Below, one piece after another: positions 1 to 7,575 of a stretch of 33,223 nt of DNA (its first letter is position 1; the number at the start of each line of letters is the position of its first letter). Origin of the DNA: Leishmania donovani (lineage: Eukaryota > Euglenozoa > Kinetoplastea > Trypanosomatida > Trypanosomatidae); assembly GCF_000227135.1 (NCBI RefSeq), contig NC_018250.1, positions 505,075 to 538,297 of the forward strand, in the 5' to 3' direction. The notes under the pieces were generated by a model. The model did no database searches. It saw nothing but the letters and a program-made list of their open reading frames with translations, and had not been told where the DNA came from. The translations under genes were made by a program, and so were the position numbers.

Positions 1-192
1 TGTGCGTGTGCGCGCTCCTGCGTCGGCGCACTACTTTTTCCGCTTTTCCTTTTCTACGGCGCAGTACAGCACTCCCGCCACGGCAGACTCGTGTGCGGAG
101 ACGAGGGCAGCCGTGGGGGACCGACAGACACGGGAAGAGAGAGGCGCACAGACAGACACACGCCGCACCTCATCTCAGCATGCCGCGGCCGC
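1..192. repeat. HASP/SHERP locus flank repeat, copy 1
   Basis: This stretch recurs at 1797-1872 (offset 1796, cut by a gap) and at 1972-2148 (offset 1956), with no difference that I could see over the shared bases. Similarity stops at 192/2148, just after a CCGCGGCCGC motif. On the minus strand the repeat lies downstream of SHERP (this copy) and downstream of HASP (the other copies). It is therefore a shared 3' flank of genes in a duplicated array. The window edge cuts it at base 1. Confidence 0.85.
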
Positions 193-1117
193 TGCGCGTC
201 ACCACCGTCACAGAGAACGGCGAAGGGACTGTGGGGCAGCGGAGGGACTGAAGCACAAACAACGGGCATCAAGAAAAATGAACACAGAAAGCAATACAGC
301 GATCTCTAGCACGAGAGAGAGAGCGCGCGAAAAGGGAGAAAACAGCAAAATACAAAAAAAGGCACAACGGCGACCAGCGCATGGCGAATTCTCACCAGGC
401 TGGTCGGCGGCACGGCGTGTGTGGTCTGTATGCCCGCATACACTCCACCACACAAAATGCACAGAGGCAAGCACAAAAGATGGAGACATGCCCTCCAGGC
501 GTGCCCCCTCCATACAGAGCAGATGGAGTTCCTCCAATACTGCGCTACGGATAGACGAGACGCCACCGTGCCCATGGTGCAAGTCCTGGGAAGGAAGGGA
601 AGTACCCCTCGACATATAGCGGATAATCATAAACAACAAGAGACATACACAAACTCATAAAGAGAGGAAGATAGAAAGAGAAAAGCACGCCATGCAGTGA
701 CAGCGGTGGAAGCCGTGTGCGTGGGCCATGTCAGCGTGCACATACAGACACACAGACGAGAGTGGCGTGTACGGGAAAAAGACGTATGTAGACGGTGGTG
801 CAAGCAGGAAAGCGGTGCTGGCGGGGTCCACCAAGGACGACTCCCCCCGAGTCCAAATCCAAGGCACTCAGAGAGTGCAACAAGGGACACAGGCGGGAGA
901 GGTGCAGCATCGACACACGCACACACACAGTGGAAGTAGAGAGGGGTTACACCGCAGAGGACGCCGTGAGAAGGGGAAGCACACCACAAAGAGGAGTTGT
1001 CCGTGTGCGTGTGTGTGTGTGTGTCTGCCAGCATGCGACGGCGTCCCGCAGACCGCACCGCCGCTGCATCAGAAGTTACAAAAATACAGGACAAAAAAGG
1101 CGTATAGGCAGGACGCG
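193..1117. other. Non-coding region 3' of SHERP
   Basis: No protein-like frame is visible. The stretch lies downstream of SHERP on the minus strand and probably holds its 3' UTR and processing signals. It contains a (TG)n run near 1005-1024 and purine-rich plus-strand tracts, which are pyrimidine tracts on the transcribed strand. Open frames on both strands have low-complexity translations and no recognisable domain. Confidence 0.6.
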
Positions 1118-1291
1118 TTACGAGCCGCCGCTTATCTTGTCCTTGATGCTCTCAACCGTGCTGCCCACTGCATCACGGGCCTCTGCAGCCTTATTGCTCA
1201 CACCGTCCTTCAGCTCCTGGATCTTGTTGTGCGCATTGTCGCTCGTCTCCGCCGCGGCGTTGTTCATCTGGTCCTTTGTCTCCTGGTTCAT
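1118..1291 (-). CDS. SHERP: SHERP, small hydrophilic endoplasmic reticulum-associated protein
   Basis: A 57-residue, highly charged protein starts MNQETKDQMNNAAAETSDN and ends KDKISGGS before TAA at 1118-1120. Length, composition and the pattern ETKDQ..DNAHNK.QELKD..KAAEARD match Leishmania SHERP, a stage-regulated small protein of metacyclic promastigotes. Family work describes it as a peripheral protein on the cytosolic face of ER and mitochondrial membranes that becomes helical on anionic lipid. It has no signal peptide and no membrane segment, as expected. The ATG at 1289-1291 was chosen because the frame further upstream encodes a Thr-His run from a (CA)n repeat, typical of a 5' UTR. The neighbour upstream on the same strand is HASP, which is the known locus arrangement. 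The region 1292-1346 holds the (CA)n tract. Confidence 0.9.
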   Translation of the reverse strand: MNQETKDQMNNAAAETSDNAHNKIQELKDGVSNKAAEARDAVGSTVESIKDKISGGS

Positions 1292-1796
1292 CTTGGTCTG
1301 CGCGGATTGATCTTGAGTGCGTGTCGTGTGCGTGTGTGTGTGTGTGAAGAGCAGAGCGTCCAGAGGAAGTGAGAGCTCCAAAAGAGATGTCAGTGAGAGA
1401 CCGCGTATGTCGAGGAGACGTCTGCGTCATATACGTATGCATACATGTATATGTACATCACCGCAAGCACCCACACGTGGGAAAGGAGCAAAGCAGAATG
1501 GAGGTGAGCGGCAGAGATTCGCATGCAAGGGCCACACCGACAGAAGAAAGGACGCAGAAGCAGCGCCCAGGCACATCCCCCGGAACAGAATCTAGGACGC
1601 GCCACGTGCAAAAAGACACGGCTGCCAGCCAATGCGTAGAGCAAGTCTGCTACCAGCACAGCTACCGCGCATCCCTCAGCAGCTCTGCACGCGGGAGCAA
1701 GGGAGCGCGTTCGGGCGCGCACCTCTTTCTCTCAGCGTCTAGACGTGCCAGCCGCTAAGTCGCACCACGCCGCGCACACGTCCGCGTGTGTGCGTG
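1292..1796. other. 5' flank of SHERP
   Basis: About 500 bases lie between the SHERP start and the repeated flank. On the minus strand they include pyrimidine-rich stretches and a (CA)n run at about 1325-1346, next to the SHERP start. An AT-rich, partly self-complementary patch lies at about 1428-1456. I see no gene. The trans-splice acceptor of SHERP should lie here, but I cannot pick one AG with confidence. Confidence 0.5.
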
Positions 1797-1872
1797 TGTG
1801 CGTGTGCGCGCTCCTGCGTCGGCGCACTACTTTTTCCGCTTTTCCTTTTCTACGGCGCAGTACAGCACTCCC
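1797..1872. repeat. Flank repeat, copy 2 (cut by gap)
   Basis: Bases 1797-1872 equal bases 1-76 of the window, and the match stops only because unknown bases begin at 1873. The last 61 bases (1812-1872) are repeated right after the gap at 1972-2032. The two contig ends therefore probably overlap and should be joined, unless a full extra repeat is missing between them. Confidence 0.85.
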
Positions 1873-1971
1873 NNNNNNNNNNNNNNNNNNNNNNNNNNNN
1901 NNNNNNNNNNNNNNNNNNNNNNNNNNNNNNNNNNNNNNNNNNNNNNNNNNNNNNNNNNNNNNNNNNNNNNN
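1873..1971. other. Assembly gap (99 N)
   Basis: A run of 99 unknown bases has an identical 61-base segment on each side. This suggests a collapsed tandem repeat or unmerged contig ends. Confidence 0.95.
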
Positions 1972-2148
1972 TCCTGCGTCGGCGCACTACTTTTTCCGCT
2001 TTTCCTTTTCTACGGCGCAGTACAGCACTCCCGCCACGGCAGACTCGTGTGCGGAGACGAGGGCAGCCGTGGGGGACCGACAGACACGGGAAGAGAGAGG
2101 CGCACAGACAGACACACGCCGCACCTCATCTCAGCATGCCGCGGCCGC
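1972..2148. repeat. Flank repeat, copy 3
   Basis: These bases match 16-192 of the window and diverge at 193/2149. On the minus strand this copy sits downstream of HASP and upstream of SHERP. Together with copy 1 it brackets the SHERP gene, giving a unit of about 1.8 kb that could recombine to expand or lose SHERP copies. Confidence 0.85.
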
Positions 2149-2891
2149 CGCTCGCTGCCTTCAAAATAGCAAAACGGAAGGGAGCGACAAACATGCGCAA
2201 AGGACAAGGAAAGAAGGGGGAGAGCCCAAGAAGAGACTCACTTGAAAGACAGGAAACACAGAGCGAGATCATAAGCAAGGAGAGAGGCGCAGTGACGGAG
2301 GAAAGAGAGCGTCCTTCAAATGGGGAAGGGCGGGCGTGCATCGTGTCGAAGCCGGATATATCGCCCACACGGCAACAAAAACACAAACACGCGGAGAGAC
2401 AACCCGAGCAGCCCTTTTCTTCGTACTACACGCATGCGTGTAGTACAAGTACAGCCGAACAAACACCATGCAGAGCAGTGAGCAGAAAGCGAGGGAAAAG
2501 ATGCGAGGGGAGAGAGACGCACTAGAGGGGGCGGCAGTGGCAGCGCAATAAGCTAGTAGGAGAAGTGCTCGCTCCGGCACACATGAAGGTAGAGGTGGAG
2601 GGGTGGGCAGGGAGGAGGATATGCGCGTGTGCAGAGGCAATCGAAAAGAAACAAGAAACAAAGACCGTCCACGCAGGGGCAGCGAGCGTGAAGCTAGAGC
2701 CGGCGATCACAGCACACACAGAGGCAGGGCCTGGCCTGGCCACAGTTGCGTAGCAGCAGCCCAGGTGCCAAACTCTCGGCGATGACCCCGCACGCACCGA
2801 CGACATCCGCGGCGCGCCCAGGCCAGCCCGTACCGCACACTCGGAGGCGGAGAGAGGAGGGCGAGCCGAGAACGCTGGCAGTGGTCAGCAG
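2149..2891. other. HASP 3' region, non-coding
   Basis: The sequence lies between the repeat and the gap that swallows the HASP 3' end. Minus-strand translations next to the gap do not look like the acidic, hydrophilic HASP C-terminus, so the HASP stop codon is probably inside the gap and this is 3' UTR plus intergenic sequence. It contains the perfect 24-bp palindrome at 2423-2446. Confidence 0.55.
2423..2446. promoter_or_regulatory. Perfect 24-bp palindrome in HASP 3' region
   Basis: The 12-base arm GTACTACACGCA is followed directly by its exact reverse complement. In RNA it could form a stem with only a minimal loop, and in DNA a cruciform. Its place in the putative 3' region of a stage-regulated gene makes an RNA processing or stability element possible. 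That role is inference; only the symmetry is seen. Confidence 0.5.
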
Positions 2892-3066
2892 NNNNNNNNN
2901 NNNNNNNNNNNNNNNNNNNNNNNNNNNNNNNNNNNNNNNNNNNNNNNNNNNNNNNNNNNNNNNNNNNNNNNNNNNNNNNNNNNNNNNNNNNNNNNNNNNN
3001 NNNNNNNNNNNNNNNNNNNNNNNNNNNNNNNNNNNNNNNNNNNNNNNNNNNNNNNNNNNNNNNNNN
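2892..3066. other. Assembly gap (175 N) in the HASP repeat region
   Basis: 175 unknown bases begin where the HASP coding frame enters its repeat domain. The different size from the three 99-N gaps suggests an estimated rather than a default length. Repetitive HASP codons probably caused the break. Confidence 0.9.
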
Positions 3067-3279
3067 GTCGTTGTGCGCATGGTCATCCTCCTTAGGGCCA
3101 CCGCCGTCATTTTTCTGTGTATGGCCATCCTCCTTCGGGGCAGAGTCGTTCATCGCACCGCCGGCGTGCTTCGGGGGCACACCGGCGGCGCCTCTGTGAT
3201 TGGCCTCAGTGGTTTTATGGATGTTATCAGCACGCTTCTGGGGCTTCTTTGCGGAGTCCTTCGTGCAGTAGGTTCCCAT
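3067..3279 (-). CDS. HASPB: HASP, hydrophilic acylated surface protein (5' part, 3' end in gap)
   Basis: The visible 71 codons begin MGTYCTKDSAKKPQKRAD. This is the SH4-type N-terminus of Leishmania HASP proteins: Gly2 for N-myristoylation, Cys5 for palmitoylation, then a basic stretch. The dual acylation is known to carry HASPB to the parasite surface by an unconventional route without a signal peptide. After residue 47 a repeat domain begins: a 14-residue unit (PKEDGHTQKNDGGG, 48-61) and a diverged second unit entering the gap. Such repeats are typical of HASPB and vary in number between strains. The rest is unknown, and the frame below the gap does not look like HASP. HASPA proteins share the N-terminus but lack the long repeats, so HASPB fits better. 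ATG is at 3277-3279. Confidence 0.87.
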
Positions 3280-4621
3280 GGTTTACAAGCGGGGGAGATA
3301 AGTGTTTAGAGGGGGAGGGGGTAGTGAAGGAATGGGTAGAGCGCGACTATGGGGATAAGCGAGTCGAGTCAAGCGTGCGCGGGCGCTGGGGGTGGGGGTG
3401 GCGGGGTGCACACGAAAAGGGTGTCGGATAGTTTAAGAGGGCTGTAGAGGGGCGTGTAGGTGAGCCTGTAACGGGGAAAGCCTGCGATGGCGCACGTCAG
3501 CGAAGGTTGTGCGGCAGGGAGGGGGGCAGGAAGGTTAAGAGAGGATATAGGTTATAGCGCGCGTTGAAGGAATGCGGAATCTTTGAAAAGAATTGTGGGT
3601 AGGAGATTTCAGATGCGAGCTGGTTTGAGTCTGTGAGAGGAACGGTACGGCGAGCACGCAGCCAAGTAGAGGCGTAGAATGAGCGGGGTGCGTTAACTCA
3701 GAGAACATGTGCGCACAAGCGCGCATAGAGAAAGGTGGTGGTAAGAGAAAGAGAAGAATTACGAAAAGGAGAGCTAGCGGGCAGCTAGAGAGAGCCGAAA
3801 GCACCGCAGATGTTAAAATGAGGCTTCGCACAGTGAGCATCTCCCAACGAGAGAAGTCGACGTGCACACACACACACATATACATATGTATGCAGATATA
3901 TATCGAAGTTCAACCCTTTCGCAATAGGAAAGGCGCAAGAGAAGAGTCGTCATATCAGCAGCTCGTATACGTAAAGGCCAAGGATACAAAGGATAGTGTA
4001 CATGATGCCAAGCACCAAACGGCGCAGATTGCATATATGGAAAGACAGAGTGGGCACAGAAGGAAAGGGATGAGCGCGCGGGTCATGTCTCCCGCTCGTG
4101 CATTTTTCTCGTCACGCTGGGGCCTTGTGTTTATATTATGTTCGGGTGCCCCTTATCAAGGAGGATATAGGCGGCTCTGCGCAGGCGTGCGTGTGCTACG
4201 TGGCCAGCCTAAGGGTGCGTGTGCGTGCGTGTGTCTGTCTCTGTGTACGCGATCACGGAGATGAAACACGGTCTTCAAGGGAGTAGTGCAGACACACAGA
4301 GGGCGAGATAAAGAGAGGGGGGGCGCGACACGTTGAGGCGGGTGGGGAGGCCCATCAGAAATGAGAAAAGCCGAAAAAAAAAAACGCGAAAGAGCGGAGC
4401 ACGTGACACCGCGTGAGGGCGGAGATACGCCATCTCGCGCAACGCATGCGCCTCACACATGCGCACTGTCTCATCCTCTGAGTTAGGTGGAGGATCAGAA
4501 GATGACGCCGAAATGGAAGGATGCGCTGTGCCGGTGACCCACCCGGACTTAGAGACACCCATGCGTGTTGATGAGGACGTAAGAAGGCTGCTCTTTTGCA
4601 CCGACGCGCCCTGCGTCGCTA
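3280..4621. other. Intergenic region between HASP and the CFAP97-like gene
   Basis: About 1.3 kb without a credible gene. On the transcribed strand it carries the HASP 5' flank, with pyrimidine-rich tracts at about 3303-3335, and the 3' region of the CFAP97-like gene. AT-rich patches lie near 3868-3904. The plus strand is purine-rich, as expected opposite trans-splicing signals. Confidence 0.55.
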
Positions 4622-6295
4622 TCAAAAGGGTGCGTATGCACCCCTGCTCGACTCCCAACGCCGTAGCAACGCTTCCGCCGTCTCCGCCGCTGTTGATCTG
4701 TCGGCTTGGCTTGAGGTGGTGACGCACGCCGTTGTTATCAATCCGCTCCGCTTGATTGGCACCGGTGCTGGCGAGGCGCTTTCTGGTGAACTGAATGGTC
4801 TGCGTCGATAGCCGCTGCTAAACGGCTCGGATGGGGCCGCAGGAACGAAGCGTCTTCCAGGTTGGGCTGCTGGGGCTGTCTGTGGCGAGGAAAGAGGTGG
4901 TGCACCTCCCGGACCCTGTGCAGGAAGACAACGCTGCACGAAGCAGCCGTCATTGGCTTTCCAGCCACCGTCCGCGGATGCCTCATATCGCGTCTGCAAT
5001 GCGGGCGTGAAGGGCCGCCCTGGCGGCGCCGCGTATGGGTTGGTGTCGGTTTGGGCTGCTACGATTCGGTCATGACGTCGCTGCAGCGCGTGACGCCACA
5101 TCTGAGTTACGCCCCCTTCTTCGCTTGGCGTAACGCGGGGCACAGTAGGAGACGCGGTCGTGTGGCCTTGCGGGCCCGAGACGTTCAACTCTCTGTGAGT
5201 GTCATGCACTGGATCATGCATCCCTCGTCGCTGCTGAGAAGCAGAAAAAGCGCGACCGCTTCCCCTCGCGCGTGTGGAGGTGCCACCGCCGCCTTCGCGG
5301 CGCAGTTGTAGATCGGCCGCGTAATGCAACAAAGGAATGTCCGTGGCAGAGATGGGCTGCCAGTCGGGGCGAGACGTACCTCGCAGCCGCTTCGGGGAAT
5401 GATGCAGGGAAGCCGCGTACCCAGCTGCTGTGGCGTCGCCGCTGCAGTCATCTGCACCGTCAAGGCTTCCTACGGAATCCTCCAGCACAAGCGGCACACC
5501 TCCGTAGGACGTGGTGCGCACGGCCGGCAGCAGCGAGGCTGGAGCAGTGCGCGACGCTTCGGCGATCGAGAGCGGCGGATAAGGGTGTCCACGCAGCAGT
5601 GGAGGGGCTGTAGCAAGCTCCGAGGTCATCGGGTACGGTGCCACCGCAGCACCGCCACCGCAACCGTGGGAGAGCCGTTTTCTGGTGGCTGCCTTTAGTA
5701 CTCGCTCGCCGGCAAACTGCTCAGCGGGCTTGAATCGTGAGAGCTGCTGCACGCGCTTCTTGTGAACCGTGGTGTACCATGTGCCGAGCTCCTTGGCGGT
5801 GCGCAGGCTTGGGGACACGGAAATGAGATGCAAGAGAAGCCTCTCATTTTCCTGCGCGATTTGCCGCTGCCGCATCTGGCGATGCCGCAAGCGGTGCGCC
5901 GTCTGTTTCTCGATGTTGTCGAAGAGGCAGACCTGCGCAGAGGTCGGGAAGAGGTTCATGTTGCGTCCTTTGCGCGCCATGTCGTCACTGGCGAGGAGAA
6001 TCTGATGCAGTATCTTCACATTCTGAGCATAAATGTGAGCCTCATCGTGCCGCACTTGCTGGGCATAGCGATCGGCGTAGAGCTGTCTGTAGTGGTCCGT
6101 GGTGGGGTCACCTGGTTGCTGAAAATCTACTTCAGGCACATCCTGAATCGTGTGGGAGGGACTTAGACGTATCTCAGCCAGCCGCTGCATGTGCCACAAG
6201 TGTGCCAGCCCCGCCTCTTGCTCCGAGGTGGCGTAGTAGTGCTGCCGTAAGTTCTGACGCTCCTTGGCCGACGTGTGGGCCGCAGGACGCGGCAT
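4622..6295 (-). CDS. CFAP97/Hemingway (KIAA1430)-like protein
   Basis: A 557-residue protein with one conserved-looking region at about 85-190. There an HIYAQNVKILHQI segment is followed by FDNIEKQTAHRLRHRQMRQR, QIAQENERLLLHLI and a closing ELGTWYTTVHKKRVQQLSRF. This order matches the CFAP97/KIAA1430 family: an N-x-x-L-x-x-I helix, an arginine-rich helix, an ENxxLLxxL helix, then an acidic residue, W and a basic helix ending LSRF/Y. Family members are axonemal or ciliary in animals, so a flagellar role is plausible. The remaining 370 residues are low-complexity, rich in Ala, Pro, Ser, Gly and Arg, with no domain I recognise. ATG at 6293-6295 is the first in frame; the stop is TGA at 4622. The family call rests on remembered motif shape, not a search. 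Confidence 0.68.
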   Translation of the reverse strand: MPRPAAHTSAKERQNLRQHYYATSEQEAGLAHLWHMQRLAEIRLSPSHTIQDVPEVDFQQPGDPTTDHYRQLYADRYAQQVRHDEAHIYAQNVKILHQILLASDDMARKGRNMNLFPTSAQVCLFDNIEKQTAHRLRHRQMRQRQIAQENERLLLHLISVSPSLRTAKELGTWYTTVHKKRVQQLSRFKPAEQFAGERVLKAATRKRLSHGCGGGAAVAPYPMTSELATAPPLLRGHPYPPLSIAEASRTAPASLLPAVRTTSYGGVPLVLEDSVGSLDGADDCSGDATAAGYAASLHHSPKRLRGTSRPDWQPISATDIPLLHYAADLQLRREGGGGTSTRARGSGRAFSASQQRRGMHDPVHDTHRELNVSGPQGHTTASPTVPRVTPSEEGGVTQMWRHALQRRHDRIVAAQTDTNPYAAPPGRPFTPALQTRYEASADGGWKANDGCFVQRCLPAQGPGGAPPLSSPQTAPAAQPGRRFVPAAPSEPFSSGYRRRPFSSPESASPAPVPIKRSGLITTACVTTSSQADRSTAAETAEALLRRWESSRGAYAPF

Positions 6296-7575
6296 CTTTC
6301 ACTGTCGAAGACTGCGAATCGTGTCGATGAGGGTGGCGGGATCTCTCTTCAATGGGTAAGTAGAGTAAAATGAAGTGATTATGCGGGAAGCTGCATGTCT
6401 GTCGGCTGCGCCAGTCTTCGTGTTCCGCTCTTGCTGTTTGGTGCGCGCCCAGGCCGAGCACGTCGTAGCTTCGACTCAGAGTGGTAATGATCTACACATG
6501 CACGCCGCCCCAGTGTCGCTCAGAGCCACAGCCGCTACGACAGCTTGGCGGCGGCGCTCAAAGAAGGCGAGGAAGGCGGGGACGAGCGTCCACGCGTGAG
6601 TGAGGGAGCAAGTTTGCGTAGCTGGGCGCCAGCGAGAGAGAGAAAAGAGGTCTGCGAGAACGTGCGCGCGTGCGAGTGGAGAGACCTTCACGGAGCCTTA
6701 CGAGTGAAGAGGGGGGGGGGCAATGAAGCTCGTAGTCGTCGCGAATAAACACCGGCGTGCGTGTGTGTGTGTGTTGGGGTGTGGGGCGGGTGGCGGTGAG
6801 GGTAGCAGAGAGAAGACACGCCCGTCATGCGTAAACACAAATCGAGCGTGTATTGGGAAAAACAAAACGCAAGGAGTGAAAAGACGGCCTAACGCTGCGC
6901 CGTCACGCCGGATATCGCTTGCTGGGTGCATCAGACAGCGTGCATCACGCAGAGGAGCACTTGCCCAGATGCAGAGGCTAGCGAGCGCCTTGGCAGCGCC
7001 CAGAACCCCTCACAGCAGTCCGTCCCAGCGACAGAGGTGTGGGGAAGCGGAGAGTAGAGATGATGGAGATGCGATGTGGCGAGCGGTGCTGTTTCTGTTT
7101 TCTTGGTTTTGTCATCGCTGACCGATGCCTTAGGCCCATGCCTGCGAGTGTGTGCTCGTGCGATACTGACGGTGCGCTGCAATCGCAGGCATGCAGGCAT
7201 TGGTCCTTCTTCGTCGTGCAGATCGGATCGCCTTTGAGGCTACAGAGCGCCAGAGGCAGGGAGATGACAAGCTGAGTAAGGTGTTACCCAAGCGCCGCTC
7301 ATCCATCAGGGAGGCACACACACATACACCAAGCACAAAGACTCAGGGACACGGGTCAGCATACAGGTGTCCACGCGTGCATGTAACAAGCGAAGCACAC
7401 GCGCAACCAGAATAAAGAAATGGCCGGAAGCAGAGCAGGAAAGAGAGAACAAAACGAAGGTTGGCACGACTGAGCGGTGCGGCAGCGTGCGTGAGCATAT
7501 CATGCGCGGCAAGAGTAATGTGCACCGCGCAAATTCATCGCTGATCAAAGCCGAGTTGCTTACGATGTTCCGAAA
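6296..7575. other. Intergenic region upstream of the CFAP97-like gene
   Basis: About 1.3 kb with no convincing gene. It should contain the 5' UTR and splice acceptor of the gene on its left and the 3' UTR of the 692-codon gene on its right. A G-run at 6711-6719 and a short (GT)n at about 6758-6773 are visible. Open frames on both strands are short and low-complexity. Confidence 0.5.

Noticed and set aside
2..619. Plus-strand frame of 205 codons at the left edge
   Set aside because: Low-complexity translation of the flank repeat, opposite to the gene direction, with no conserved feature.
1292..1381. Longer SHERP with 30 extra N-terminal residues
   Set aside because: The extra part is a Thr-His run from (CA)n, and the family length is 57 residues.
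2746..3309. Plus-strand frame opposite HASP
   Set aside because: It crosses the 175-N gap and is the antisense of the HASP codons.
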